Shown: positions 1 to 8,976, numbered from the stretch's first letter. The stretch is DNA of 64,000 nt from Senegalimassilia faecalis (GCF_004135645.1 NZ_SDPW01000001.1:1612001-1676000), one strand, 5' to 3'. Translations and numbers: made by a program. Notes: generated by a model from the letters alone, not told the origin.

Positions 1-96
1 GTAGTAGGTGCAAGCAATGCCCGCGAAGCGGGCCGGCGCGGGGCAGCGGGCCGCGCGCCGTGGCGAAGAAGCCGCAAACTCATGGGAAGGTACGTG

Positions 97-1041
97 ATGG
101 ACATGGCTTCGAAGAAGATCAAGATCGAAGGTTCCGGCGAAGGCAGCGAGCCGAAGAAGGAATCGAAAAAGGAGAAGAAGCAGGCGCTTGCCCGCATGAC
201 GGCTGGCACGTTGTCAGCGCACACGTTTCGCCTGACGGTGGGCGCGCTCGAGCGCGCGCTTCTGGCCGAATACCCGGCGGCAGACGCCGAGGAGTGGGAC
301 CGCACGGGTCTTCTGGTGGGCGACCCGGCGGCGCAGGTGCGCGCCGTGGCCGTGGCGCTTGACCCCACGGTGGCGGCCATCGACGCGGCTGCCGAGGCCG
401 GCGCAAACGTGCTGGTCACGCACCACCCGGCGTTTTTGGCGCCGCCCACGTCGTTCAAGCCCGCGGCATCGGTGGCGCAAAACCCCGGCGCCGGCGTGTA
501 CCGCGCCATCGAGCGCGGCGTGGCGCTTATGAACTTCCACACGGCGCTCGACGTTTCCGCGCGCGCCCAGCGCATGCTGCCCGGCATGCTGGGCCTGTCG
601 CTGCGCGGCGTGGTGGAGCCGCTGGCGGGCTGCGCCGAAAAAGGCTATGGGCAGCTGTGCGCGGTAGCCGACGAGCGCCTGACGCTCGGCCAGCTGGCGG
701 CGCGCTGCACCAGCGTGTTCGGCCGCGCCCCGCGCGTGTGGGGCGATTTCGACCGCCTCGTTTCGCGCGTGGTCACGTGCACGGGCTCGGCCGGCCCCAC
801 GGGCAAGCTGGCGCTTGCCAACCACGCCGATGTGCTGGTGGCCGGCGAGGTGAAGTACCACGACGCGCTTGACCTGTCGCAGGCGGGCATGGCCGTCATC
901 GACCTGGGCCACGACACGTCCGAGCTGCCGTTTTGCCGCGTGCTTGCCGCAAGCGTGCGCGACGCCGGCGTGCCCGACGAGCTGGTCATGGTGGTGGGAC
1001 AGCAAGACAACTGGGCGTACCCCGAAGCGGTACGCGTATAG
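97..1041 (+). CDS. Nif3-like dinuclear metal center protein (GTP cyclohydrolase I type 2 homolog)
   Basis: About 314 residues. The Nif3/YbgI family folds into a toroid with a two-metal site; its cellular role is not settled. The THHP motif near residues 108-111 supplies metal-binding histidines, and a second histidine/acid cluster lies near the C-terminus (GHDTSE), as in the family. The start at 97 is chosen because GGGAAGG at 84-90 is well spaced from it; an upstream in-frame ATG at 82 overlaps that site. The first 40 residues are rich in Lys and Glu and are not part of the conserved fold. A zinc-ribbon coiled-coil gene follows 59 bp downstream, a common pairing in Gram-positive genomes. Family assignment is firm and function is not. 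Confidence 0.88.
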   Translation: MDMASKKIKIEGSGEGSEPKKESKKEKKQALARMTAGTLSAHTFRLTVGALERALLAEYPAADAEEWDRTGLLVGDPAAQVRAVAVALDPTVAAIDAAAEAGANVLVTHHPAFLAPPTSFKPAASVAQNPGAGVYRAIERGVALMNFHTALDVSARAQRMLPGMLGLSLRGVVEPLAGCAEKGYGQLCAVADERLTLGQLAARCTSVFGRAPRVWGDFDRLVSRVVTCTGSAGPTGKLALANHADVLVAGEVKYHDALDLSQAGMAVIDLGHDTSELPFCRVLAASVRDAGVPDELVMVVGQQDNWAYPEAVRV

Positions 1042-1100
1042 CAGAAGGCAAACCGCGCCTGGCATGCGCGCTTGCCAGGCGCCCGATCATAAGGAACAGC

Positions 1101-1826
1101 ATGAGAATCGATTCGGACGTTTTGGCAACGCTTCTGCACATGCAGGAGCTCGACGTGCAGGTCATCCGCACGAACAAGCAGCTTGAGGACATGCCCGAGC
1201 GCAAGGTCATCCTTGACGCCATGGCGCGCCGCCGCGCCGTCGAGCAGAAATCCGAGCAGGTTGAGGCGCTGGCCGAAAAGGCGGAGGCGAAGCTTGCCCG
1301 CATCACGGAGGAAGACGACGGGCTGGCCGAGAAGGCGCACCGCGTGCAGGCCGAGATTGACGAGGTCAAAGGCGACTTCCGCAGCGTCGAGGCGCGCACG
1401 AAGGAGCTTTCGGGCATCCAGAAGCGCCGCGAAGCGCTTGAGGAGGACATGCGCGCTGCCGACGCGGAGCTTGGGAAGATCAACGCCGTGCGCAACCAGG
1501 TCAAGGCCATCCTCGCGAAGATCGACGAATCCGAGCAGGCCGCGAAAAGCGTGTTCGTGGATAAGGGCGGCAAGCTCAAGCAGCATATCGCCGGGCTGCA
1601 AAAGCAGCGCGCCGACCTTGCCGCCGACGTGCCGGCCGACGTGCTGAAACTCTACGAGCGCACGTCCGGTGCTACAGGCGGCGTGCCGCTCGCGCTTCTG
1701 TCCGAAGACCGCTGCGGCGCCTGCCGCACACCCATCGACCACGGCCGCATCGTGGACATGCGCACCCAGGGCAACGTAGGCACCTGCCCGAACTGCGGCC
1801 GCATGCTGGTCCTGAAAGCCGACTAA
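1101..1826 (+). CDS. Coiled-coil protein with C4-type zinc ribbon
   Basis: 241 residues. Roughly residues 10-180 are an almost uninterrupted Glu/Lys/Ala-rich coiled coil. The last 40 residues carry CGACRTPI and CPNCGRML, two CxxC pairs that form a zinc ribbon. This architecture matches the conserved Gram-positive family usually found next to Nif3-like genes and annotated as a putative nucleic-acid-binding protein. The start at ATG 1101 follows AAGGAACAGC. It is probably co-transcribed with the Nif3-like gene. No catalytic motif is visible. Confidence 0.85.
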   Translation: MRIDSDVLATLLHMQELDVQVIRTNKQLEDMPERKVILDAMARRRAVEQKSEQVEALAEKAEAKLARITEEDDGLAEKAHRVQAEIDEVKGDFRSVEARTKELSGIQKRREALEEDMRAADAELGKINAVRNQVKAILAKIDESEQAAKSVFVDKGGKLKQHIAGLQKQRADLAADVPADVLKLYERTSGATGGVPLALLSEDRCGACRTPIDHGRIVDMRTQGNVGTCPNCGRMLVLKAD

Positions 1827-1833
1827 CCGCCCG

Positions 1834-1868
1834 AACTGGGACAAGGGGACAGTCCCTTTGTCCCAGTT
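1834..1868. repeat. GGGAC-type palindrome, copy 1
   Basis: Two 17-base arms around a single central base, with one mismatch; the core reads GGGACAAGGGGAC then GTCCCTTTGTCCC. It lies just after the zinc-ribbon gene. Copies with nearly the same core lie at 29325-29357, 35190-35216 and 45691-45723, so it is a dispersed repeat as well as a possible terminator hairpin (followed by TTTTCG). Confidence 0.8.
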
Positions 1869-1922
1869 TTCGTTACGGAAGCGTTTCCTCTGACAACAAG
1901 GAAAACGGCACGAAGGCAACAA

Positions 1923-1950
1923 AAAAGCCTGCCCCGTCGGGCAGGCTTTT
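1923..1950 (-). terminator. Intrinsic terminator of rpmB (probably bidirectional)
   Basis: The inverted repeat AAAAGCCTGCC / GGGCAGGCTTTT lies 23 bp past the rpmB stop. On the minus strand the hairpin runs into a T tract. On the plus strand it is followed by TTTTTCG, so it may also stop transcripts from the zinc-ribbon gene. Confidence 0.85.
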
Positions 1951-1972
1951 TCGATTCCAGAAAAGGTTTCGC

Positions 1973-2164
1973 TTATGCGCGGGTGACCTTGCCGGCCTTC
2001 ATGCACTTCGTGCAGACGTTGGCCTTGCGGACATGACCCTTAGCGTCCTTGATGGTGACCTTCTGGATGTTGGGACGGAACCAGCGGTTCGTCACGCGGT
2101 GGGAATGGCTGACGCTGCGACCAGCGACGGGGCCCTTACCGCAAACTTCGCAAATCTTAGACAT
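1973..2164 (-). CDS. rpmB: 50S ribosomal protein L28
   Basis: 63 residues, the usual length for L28. The CEVC pair near the N-terminus and CTKC near the C-terminus make this the zinc-binding form of L28. SHSHRVTNRWF and the lysine-rich C-terminus match the family. It stands alone on the minus strand, divergent from the Asp23 gene, with its own promoter and terminator. Confidence 0.95.
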   Translation of the reverse strand: MSKICEVCGKGPVAGRSVSHSHRVTNRWFRPNIQKVTIKDAKGHVRKANVCTKCMKAGKVTRA

Positions 2165-2389
2165 TACTCATCACTCCATGTACCTAGGTTGCATGCATTC
2201 GGCTTCTGATAAAGCCGCTCTTGCACAAAAGCCCTCATACTATAGCACACGCTTCAACGTCCTCACAAGAATTTTTCGTGTATATGGGCTTTAGCCGCGC
2301 AGCATGCATACCGTCTGCACAAATGCATGCGCTATACTCACGAAAGAAGTTTCGAGCCCGCATGTTTTCGCGCGCCAGAAAGGAACGCC
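2165..2389. promoter_or_regulatory. Divergent promoter region of rpmB and asp23
   Basis: For rpmB (minus) a candidate -10 TATAGT lies at 2239-2244 and a -35 TTGTGA at 2263-2268, spacing 18. For the Asp23 gene (plus) TATACT at 2333-2338 is a candidate -10 without a clear -35; its ribosome-binding site AAAGGAACG lies just before ATG 2390. These are by-eye matches to the sigma-70 consensus. Confidence 0.5.
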
Positions 2390-2737
2390 ATGAACGATAC
2401 CATTCCCGGCAACCTTCACGTTGCCAACGATGTCCTGGCCGACATGGTCGGCAACGCCGCGCTTGAGTGCTACGGCGTCGTCGGCATGGCCGCACCTTCG
2501 GCAGCCGACGGCATCGCCAAGATCCTGCCCGCCTCGCGCCTGCGCCGCGGCGTGGTGGTCACCACCACCGACGCCGGCGTGCACGTTGCGCTGTACGTGG
2601 TCATCGAGTACGGCACCAACATCAACACGGTGTCGCAAAACCTCGTCGACCAAGTCACGTTCGTCTTGAAGGAATATGCGCGCGTCCCGCTTGACGGGGT
2701 GGAAGTGCATGTGCAGGGCGTCAAGGTCCGCAAGTAG
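2390..2737 (+). CDS. Asp23/Gls24 family envelope stress response protein
   Basis: 115 residues. Asp23 proteins are cytoplasmic or membrane-associated factors linked to envelope stress in Gram-positive bacteria. The pattern ECYGVVGMA near the start, the central VVVTTTDAGVHVALYVVIEYG and the C-terminal VHVQGVKV match the family. The start at 2390 follows AAAGGAACGCC; upstream in-frame codons lack a ribosome-binding site. It is the first gene of a run with fakA-like and recG, an order conserved in many Gram-positive bacteria, where Asp23 (YloU) precedes the DAK2 protein (YloV). Confidence 0.88.
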   Translation: MNDTIPGNLHVANDVLADMVGNAALECYGVVGMAAPSAADGIAKILPASRLRRGVVVTTTDAGVHVALYVVIEYGTNINTVSQNLVDQVTFVLKEYARVPLDGVEVHVQGVKVRK

Positions 2738-2798
2738 CGCTTTTGCCGACAACGGGCGGCGCGCCACCGCGCAGCCTTCATGAAGGAGAATCCCATCA

Positions 2799-4430
2799 AT
2801 GTCTGACACTTATACCAGCAACGACCTGGTGAACGCCATTGCGGCCGCCAGCAAGAACCTCAGCGCGCGAAAAGACGAGGTCAACCGCTTAAACGTCTTT
2901 CCCGTGCCCGACGGCGACACCGGCACGAACATGTCGCTGACGCTTGAGTCGGTCGTTGCGAACCTGGCCAAGCTGCCCATCGGCGCTTCCGGTGCCGAAA
3001 TCCGCAAGGCCATCACCAACGGTGCGCTCATGGGCGCCCGCGGCAACTCCGGCGTCATCACGTCGCAGATTCTGCGCGGCCTGTGCGAAGGTTCGGCCGG
3101 CCACGACGCCGTGAACGCCGAGTCCATCGAGGCCGCGCTTGCCAAGGCGCAGGACGTGGCGTTCAAAGCCGTGCGCAAGCCGGTGGAAGGCACCATCCTC
3201 ACCGTGCTGAAAGATTCCGCCGCTGCCGCCAAGCACGCGCGCAAGAAGAAGATGTCGCCGGCCGACGCGCTGGCCTACGTGGTGGAGGAAGCCTACGCGT
3301 CCGTGCAGCGCACGCCCGAGCTTCTGCCCGTGCTGAAGGAAAACGGCGTGGTCGACTCCGGCGGCTATGGCCTGGCCATCCTCATCGACAGCTTCGTGGC
3401 CGCGCTGACCGGCAAGGAAGGCCCGCTTGTCGACGAGCTGGCATTCGCGCGCGACGCCGCCCCGAAGGTCGAGATCGAGCAGATCAACGACTGGGAAGGC
3501 AGCGAATACACGTACTGCAACGAGTTCCTGGTTGACTCCGACGTGCTCGACAAGAACGAGGCCCTGTACTTCCTGTCCACCATGGGCGACTGTGAGCTGT
3601 GCGTGGGCGAGCGCCCGAAGTTCAAGGTGCACGTGCACTCCAACACGCCCGACAAGGTGCTGGCGTACTTCCTGGAGCGCGGCCAGATTTCGGAAGTGTT
3701 CATCCACAACATGAAGCTGCAGTCCGAGGAGCGCACGGAAAAGCTGGAGGCCGAAGCCGCCGCCGAGCACAAGCCGCTGGGCTTTGTGGCCGTGGCCGCC
3801 GGCGCGGGCAACGCGAAGATCCTCGAATCGCTGGGCGTCGACGTGGTGGTGTCCGGCGGGCAGACCATGAACCCGTCCACGAAGGACCTGCTCGACGCGG
3901 CCGCCAAGGTCAATGCCGACGCGGTCATCTTCCTGCCGAACAACAAGAACATCATCATGGCGGCCCAGTCCGCCTGCGAGCTGGCCGAAAAGCCGTGCGG
4001 CGTCGTTCCCACGAAGTCCGTGCCGCAGGCCTTCGCCGCCATGTTCGGCGTGGACGCCGACGCAACGCTTGAGGAAAACGTCGAGGCCATGACCGAAGCG
4101 TTCGAGGACGTCAAGTGCGGCGAGGTCACCACGGCCATCAAGGACTCGAAGGACGCCAACGGCAACCCCATCGCCGACGGCGATGTCATCGGCATCTCCG
4201 ACGGCGCCATCTACGCCGTGGGTGCAAGCGTGTCCGACGTGGTTATGGGCCTGCTTGAGCACATGGAGGCCGAAGACTGCGACACGTGCACGCTACTTGC
4301 CGGCGAAGACCTCTCCGACGAGGACTTCCAGGCTCTGCAGGCGCGCATCGAGCAGGCTTACGAAGACCTTGAGATCGACGCGCACCGCGGTGGCCAGCCG
4401 TTGTACCCCGTCGTCTTCTCCGTGGAATAG
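2799..4430 (+). CDS. fakA: DAK2-domain protein, probable fatty acid kinase catalytic subunit (FakA/YloV)
   Basis: 543 residues, matching FakA. FakA phosphorylates fatty acids bound to a FakB (DegV-family) carrier so that PlsX/PlsY can use exogenous acyl chains. The DAK2 domain spans about residues 8-200, with the Mg-ATP motif DGDTGTNM near 38-45 and GARGNSGVITSQ near 80. The remainder has the long FakA-type middle and C-terminal domains. No FakB gene is in the window, but plsX lies 5 kb downstream. The start follows GAAGGAG. RecG begins 9 bp after the stop, so the genes are probably cotranscribed. Fatty acid kinase activity is inferred from the architecture. Confidence 0.85.
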   Translation: MSDTYTSNDLVNAIAAASKNLSARKDEVNRLNVFPVPDGDTGTNMSLTLESVVANLAKLPIGASGAEIRKAITNGALMGARGNSGVITSQILRGLCEGSAGHDAVNAESIEAALAKAQDVAFKAVRKPVEGTILTVLKDSAAAAKHARKKKMSPADALAYVVEEAYASVQRTPELLPVLKENGVVDSGGYGLAILIDSFVAALTGKEGPLVDELAFARDAAPKVEIEQINDWEGSEYTYCNEFLVDSDVLDKNEALYFLSTMGDCELCVGERPKFKVHVHSNTPDKVLAYFLERGQISEVFIHNMKLQSEERTEKLEAEAAAEHKPLGFVAVAAGAGNAKILESLGVDVVVSGGQTMNPSTKDLLDAAAKVNADAVIFLPNNKNIIMAAQSACELAEKPCGVVPTKSVPQAFAAMFGVDADATLEENVEAMTEAFEDVKCGEVTTAIKDSKDANGNPIADGDVIGISDGAIYAVGASVSDVVMGLLEHMEAEDCDTCTLLAGEDLSDEDFQALQARIEQAYEDLEIDAHRGGQPLYPVVFSVE

Positions 4431-4439
4431 GGGCGCGCG

Positions 4440-6620
4440 GTGGCCGATAGGCTCACAGCTACCCTTGCATTAGATAAACCCGCCTCGCGCGTGAAGCTGG
4501 TCAGCCCGGCTCGCGCGCAGGCGCTTTCGCAGCTAGGCGTGCGCACGGTCCGCGACTTGTGCACGCACTATCCGCGACGCTACGTCGACCTGTCGAAGCG
4601 CGAAACGGTTGCCACCGCGCGCATCGGCGGGTCGTGCACTATCCAGGGCCAGGTCCACGAGGTAAAGCTGAAGCGCCCGCGCCCGCAGCTTACGCTGGTG
4701 GAAATTTCCGTCGTGGACGAAACGGGCGTGCTAATGGTCACGTGCTTTCGCCAGCCGTGGCTGAAAGACCAGCTCAAGCCCGGCATGCCCATTGCCGTGG
4801 CCGGCAAGGTGGAGTTCAACTACGGCTTCAAGCGCATGGTGAACCCCTACCTGGAGCCGCTTGAGGCGGGGCAGTCGGCCGAGGGCATGATCATCCCTGT
4901 GCACCCTGCGTGCGAGAAGATCTCGGCCGCGTGGATGCGCCGCATCGTGGAAAACGCTCTTGACATGGTACGCGGCTGCTATGACCCGCTGCCGCTTGAC
5001 CTGCGCGCGAAGTACCGCCTTATGTCGCGCACGCAGGCGCTTTCGTGCATCCATTTCCCGCAATCTATGGACGAGGTGGCCCAGGCGCGCCGCCGTCTGG
5101 TGTACGAAGAGCTGCTGCTGCTTGAGCTGGCGCTTATGGAGCAGGCGCAAAACCGCAGCGCCGGCGCCACCCCCACCGCGCACGTGGTGGACGGCCCGTG
5201 CGCGGCCGCGCTTGAGTGCGTGCTGCCGTTTTCGCTCACCGACGAGCAGGTTGCCGCACGCAACGACATATTCGCCCAGATGGCAGCCCCGTGCGCGGCG
5301 AACCACATGCTGCTTGGCGACGTGGGCACGGGCAAAACGGCCGTGGCTGCCTTCGCGCTTGCCGCCGTGGCCGACACGGGCACGCAGGCCGCGCTCATGG
5401 CGCCCACCGAGGTGCTTGCGCGTCAGCACGCCAAAAGCCTGGGCGCCTGGTTCGACCAGATCGGCGTTACTTGGGGCTTGCTCACGGGTGCCACGCCCGA
5501 CGAAGAACGCCAGCGCATCGTGCGCGAAACGCTTACCGGCAAGCTGCAGGTGCTCATTGGCACGCACGCGCTTTTGGAAGACGACGTGCGCTTCGACAAG
5601 CTTTCGCTTGCGGTCATCGACGAGCAGCAGCGCTTCGGCGTGGAGCAGCGCGCGGCCCTGCTCATGAAAGGCGGCGCGCCCGACGCGCTGTTCCTTACGG
5701 CCACGCCCATCCCGCGCACGTTGGCGCTGGCCGTGTTCGGCGACATGACGCTGTCCTACATCCACCGCCGCCCGCACGACGCGGCGCGCCGCACCACGCA
5801 CGTGCTGGCGAAGGCCGACCAGGGGCAGGCCTACGATGCGGCGCGCGCGGCGCTTGAGCGCGGCGAACAGGTGTACGTGGTGTGCCCGCTCATCGGGCAG
5901 GACGGCGCCGCCCGCGACAGCCGCGCCGGCGGGCGCCGACGCGAAACGGACGAGGAGGCCTACGAGTACGCGGCCATCAGCATCGAGTCCGACGGCGATT
6001 TCTCGGGCGACAACGTCACGGCCGCCACGAAAGAGGCCGCCTACCTGCAGGAAACGGTGTTCGCCGACTGGCGCGTCGAGCTGCTGCACGGCCGCATGAA
6101 GACCGCCGAGAAAGACGAGGTCATGGCACGTTTTCGCGCAAACGAAACGCAGGTGCTCGTGGCCACCACCGTCATCGAGGTGGGCGTTGACGTGCCCAAC
6201 GCCACCGTCATGATCGTGGCCGACGCCGACCGCTTCGGCTTGGCGCAGCTCCATCAGCTGCGCGGCCGCGTGGGGCGCGGCGAAAAGCCCGCGCAGGTGT
6301 TTTTGCTTTCCGCGTCGAAATCCGAGGCGTCGCTGGCACGCCTTGCGGCCATGGAGCGCACCGACGACGGCTTCGAACTGGCGAAATACGACTTGTCGCT
6401 GCGCCGCGAGGGCGATATCCTGGGAAATCGCCAAAGCGGGGCAAGCGTGCTGAAGCTGGTGAACGTCGTGCGCGACGAGCGCATCATCGAGGCGGCCCAC
6501 GCCGACGCGGCAGCCATCATGGCGGCCGATCCCGCGCTTTCAGATCTTGACCACCAGGCGCTTGCCCTTGAGGTGCGCCGAACGTTTCCCGCAGACGCCG
6601 CCGGCGCCGCGGCCCACTAG
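4440..6620 (+). CDS. recG: ATP-dependent DNA helicase RecG
   Basis: 726 residues starting at GTG. RecG remodels stalled replication forks and Holliday junctions. A wedge/OB domain (about 60-160) precedes the helicase core. Walker A GDVGTGKT is near residue 292, and the DExx-box reads DEQQ at 394-397, where most RecG proteins have DEQH. TATPIPRT and the QLRGRVGRG motif are present. Between VCPLIGQD and VELLHGRMK there is an acidic insertion of roughly 60 residues that is longer than usual. It sits tightly between fakA-like and rsmD. Confidence 0.95.
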   Translation: MADRLTATLALDKPASRVKLVSPARAQALSQLGVRTVRDLCTHYPRRYVDLSKRETVATARIGGSCTIQGQVHEVKLKRPRPQLTLVEISVVDETGVLMVTCFRQPWLKDQLKPGMPIAVAGKVEFNYGFKRMVNPYLEPLEAGQSAEGMIIPVHPACEKISAAWMRRIVENALDMVRGCYDPLPLDLRAKYRLMSRTQALSCIHFPQSMDEVAQARRRLVYEELLLLELALMEQAQNRSAGATPTAHVVDGPCAAALECVLPFSLTDEQVAARNDIFAQMAAPCAANHMLLGDVGTGKTAVAAFALAAVADTGTQAALMAPTEVLARQHAKSLGAWFDQIGVTWGLLTGATPDEERQRIVRETLTGKLQVLIGTHALLEDDVRFDKLSLAVIDEQQRFGVEQRAALLMKGGAPDALFLTATPIPRTLALAVFGDMTLSYIHRRPHDAARRTTHVLAKADQGQAYDAARAALERGEQVYVVCPLIGQDGAARDSRAGGRRRETDEEAYEYAAISIESDGDFSGDNVTAATKEAAYLQETVFADWRVELLHGRMKTAEKDEVMARFRANETQVLVATTVIEVGVDVPNATVMIVADADRFGLAQLHQLRGRVGRGEKPAQVFLLSASKSEASLARLAAMERTDDGFELAKYDLSLRREGDILGNRQSGASVLKLVNVVRDERIIEAAHADAAAIMAADPALSDLDHQALALEVRRTFPADAAGAAAH

Positions 6621-6629
6621 GAGGTTGCC

Positions 6630-7217
6630 ATGAGAATCATCGCGGGCGAATTCCGCGGACGCACGCTGCTTGCCCCGAAAGGCGACGGCACCCGTCCCAC
6701 CACCGACCGCGTGCGCGAATCGGTCATGAGCACGGTGTTCAGCGCGCGCGGCGGCTTCGAGGACGCCATGGTGCTCGACGCGTTCGCCGGCTCGGGGGCG
6801 CTGGGGCTCGAAGCGCTCTCGCGCGGGGCAGCGCGCGCCGTGTTCTACGAGCGCGCCCCCGAAGCGGCGAAGGTGCTGCAGAAGAACGTGGAGAAGATGG
6901 GCCTTGAGCCGCGCCGCGCCACCGTCACGCGTGCCGACGTGCTCGAACGCGCGCCGCAGTTCTCGCGCCCGCCGTTCGACCTCATCTTCTTGGACCCGCC
7001 CTACGCCTACGCCGCCGCCGACGTGCTGGGCATGGTTGCGGGCCTGGTTGAGCGCGGCGTGGCGGCGCCCGACGCGCTGGTGGTGTACGAGCACGCGCTT
7101 ACCAGCAACGACGAAGCTGCCGCCGCAGCCGCCGAATGCGGGTTCGAACTTGCATCGCGCAAGAAGTACGGCGATACTACCGTAGATGTGCTGTGTGCCA
7201 GCGCCTGCGCAGATTGA
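6630..7217 (+). CDS. rsmD: 16S rRNA (guanine(966)-N(2))-methyltransferase RsmD
   Basis: 195 residues. RsmD methylates G966 of 16S rRNA in the small subunit. The N-terminus MRIIAGEFRGRTL, the SAM-binding loop AFAGSGALGLEALSRGA and the catalytic FLDPPYAYA motif are all present. The start at 6630 has a strong AGGAGG 4 bases upstream. It lies 9 bp after recG and 33 bp before coaD, the standard rsmD-coaD arrangement. Confidence 0.95.
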   Translation: MRIIAGEFRGRTLLAPKGDGTRPTTDRVRESVMSTVFSARGGFEDAMVLDAFAGSGALGLEALSRGAARAVFYERAPEAAKVLQKNVEKMGLEPRRATVTRADVLERAPQFSRPPFDLIFLDPPYAYAAADVLGMVAGLVERGVAAPDALVVYEHALTSNDEAAAAAAECGFELASRKKYGDTTVDVLCASACAD

Positions 7218-7250
7218 TCCATCGAAACGAAAGAGGGAGTTGCACCAACC

Positions 7251-7733
7251 ATGAAGCGTGCATTGATTCCGGGGACGTTCGACCCCATCACCAGCGGTCA
7301 TTTCGACGTGATTGCCCGCGCATCGCAGCTGTTCGACGAGATCATCGTCGCGCCGGCCGCGTCCATCAAGAAGTCTCCGCTGTTCACGCTTGAGGAGCGC
7401 GTGGCGTTTATCGAGCAGGCCACGGCCGACCTGCCGTGCGTGAAGGTGGCGCCGTTCGACGGCCTGCTGGTGGACTTCGCCAAGGAAATGGAGGCCACGG
7501 CGGTGGTGAAGGGCCTGCGCGCCATCACCGACTTCGAATACGAGTTCCAGATGACGGCCATGAACTACCAGCTGTCGCCCGAGCTGGAAACCGTGTTCAT
7601 CATGTCCCCGCCGCAGTACATGTACCTGTCAAGCTCCATCGTGCGCGAGATCGCGCAGATGGGCGGCGACGTGGAGCAGTTCGTGCCCGCCTGCGTCAAC
7701 GCCGCGCTCAAGGAAAAGTACGGCAACCGCTAA
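7251..7733 (+). CDS. coaD: Phosphopantetheine adenylyltransferase
   Basis: 160 residues, the family length. It catalyses the penultimate step of coenzyme A synthesis, transferring AMP from ATP to 4'-phosphopantetheine. The nucleotidyltransferase signature GTFDPITSGHFDV is at the N-terminus and the ATP-binding YLSSSIVRE motif at about residues 125-133. The start follows AAAGAGGGAG. Pairing with rsmD is conserved across bacteria. Confidence 0.96.
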   Translation: MKRALIPGTFDPITSGHFDVIARASQLFDEIIVAPAASIKKSPLFTLEERVAFIEQATADLPCVKVAPFDGLLVDFAKEMEATAVVKGLRAITDFEYEFQMTAMNYQLSPELETVFIMSPPQYMYLSSSIVREIAQMGGDVEQFVPACVNAALKEKYGNR

Positions 7734-7888
7734 CGTGCATGCCGTTTGCCCAGCGCCTGTGTGCATGCTTTGTGCTTCACGGGCGCCGGGCGCGCTCACA
7801 TGCTATTATGATTATCTGCATGCATGGGCTTTAGTCCCGCATGCTCAAACGCAGTTTCAACGCAGCAAGCCTGGGTGGAAGGATCATC
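7734..7888 (+). promoter_or_regulatory. Intergenic leader before the coiled-coil gene
   Basis: 155 bp without a gene. TATTAT at about 7803-7808 is a possible -10, followed by an AT-rich stretch in an otherwise GC-rich region. The ribosome-binding site GGAAGG for the next gene lies at its end. No terminator hairpin with a T run was seen after coaD. Confidence 0.3.
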
Positions 7889-8365
7889 ATGGACGAAACA
7901 GGAGTCTTGGGGCTTTTGGAAGAGCTCTCGATTCTGCTTGAGGACTCTAAGCCGGTGTTCGGTAAGACGAACCTGCGCCAGGTCGATATCGCTGCCGCTT
8001 TCGAGATCATGGACGAGATTCGCGACACGTTCCCCAGCGAATTCTCTCAGTCGCGCCAGATCGTGCGCGAACGCCAAAGCCTGCTTGACGATGCGGAGGC
8101 CGAGGCCAACCGCATGATCGAGGATGCGCGCAGCCAGGCGATGACCATCGCCTCCGAGCAGGAAATCGTGCGCATTTCCCAACAGCAGGCCGACCAGCTG
8201 CTCGCCGACGCGCGCGAGCTTGAGCGCCAAACGCGTGCGGGCGCGGAAGATTACGCCGACGAGGTGTTCGGCCACGTCGAGCAAAGCCTCGACACGCTGC
8301 TGAACAACGTGCGCCGTTGCCGCGACCGTCTGAACGCCAACGCCATGGCGCAGGGCCGCCAGTAA
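7889..8365 (+). CDS. Coiled-coil protein, DivIVA/AtpF-like, function unknown
   Basis: 158 residues, start at ATG 7889 behind GGAAGG. About residues 55-130 form a long charged helix rich in Glu, Ala, Gln and Arg (for example RQSLLDDAEAEANRMIEDAR), which resembles DivIVA-type or ATP synthase b-subunit stalks in composition. There is no transmembrane segment. Its stop codon overlaps the start of the DUF177 gene (TAATG), so the two are translationally coupled. Its place in the rsmD-coaD-yceD-rpmF-plsX run suggests a conserved gene of this lineage. A role as scaffold or division factor is only a guess. Confidence 0.7.
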   Translation: MDETGVLGLLEELSILLEDSKPVFGKTNLRQVDIAAAFEIMDEIRDTFPSEFSQSRQIVRERQSLLDDAEAEANRMIEDARSQAMTIASEQEIVRISQQQADQLLADARELERQTRAGAEDYADEVFGHVEQSLDTLLNNVRRCRDRLNANAMAQGRQ

Positions 8366-8925
8366 TGGACGCCGTGAAATTCGAGGTCCCGCCCGAGCTC
8401 TTCGTCACCGCGGAGAGCTCTTCTTTTGCGGGGCAGTTGAACTTGGGCACGCTTGAGGCCGGCCCCGACACGTATCGGTTCAAGAAGCCCATCGATTGGA
8501 ACGTCACGGTCAGCAACACCGGCGACGCGCTGCTAGTCATGGGTCGCGCCCATGCGCTGGCCAGCGTGCCGTGCGCGCGCTGCCTTGACGATTTCGACGT
8601 GGAACTTGACGGGGAAGTGGAAGGGTATTTCCTGCTCAGCCCCGATGATGCCGCGCCTGAAGACATGGAAGACGACGAGTTCGAGGTGCTGGGGGCCGAC
8701 AAGGTGCTAGACCTTGAGCCGCTTATCGTCGCGGCTATTTTGGTGGAGGCGCCGCTGGTGCCGCTGTGCCGCGAGGATTGCGCCGGTTTGTGCGCGCAGT
8801 GCGGGGCGAACCTCAACGAGGGCCCGTGCGCGTGCCAGGCGCAGCCCGACGACGACCTGCCGCGCATGTCCGACGGTCGCGTCAGCCCCTTCGCCGCGCT
8901 GAAGGACATCGATTTCGGGCAATAG
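8365..8925 (+). CDS. DUF177 (YceD) domain protein
   Basis: 186 residues. The YceD/DUF177 family is found upstream of rpmF and is linked to 23S rRNA accumulation and ribosome biogenesis. The pattern PCARCLDDFDVELDGEVEG near residues 70-88 and CREDCAGLCAQCG near 135-147 give the cysteine pairs typical of the family. The ATG at 8365 overlaps the preceding stop (TAATG). The C-terminus (SPFAALKDIDF) matches the family ending. Confidence 0.88.
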   Translation: MDAVKFEVPPELFVTAESSSFAGQLNLGTLEAGPDTYRFKKPIDWNVTVSNTGDALLVMGRAHALASVPCARCLDDFDVELDGEVEGYFLLSPDDAAPEDMEDDEFEVLGADKVLDLEPLIVAAILVEAPLVPLCREDCAGLCAQCGANLNEGPCACQAQPDDDLPRMSDGRVSPFAALKDIDFGQ

Positions 8926-8976
8926 CCTGGAATTATGGAACCTGCATGGTTTGGGTTGCGGCTGCAAACCTAACCC

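Noticed and set aside
1-96. End of an upstream gene at the left edge
   Set aside because: No frame in the first 90 bases shows recognisable protein sequence, and the stretch is too short to judge.
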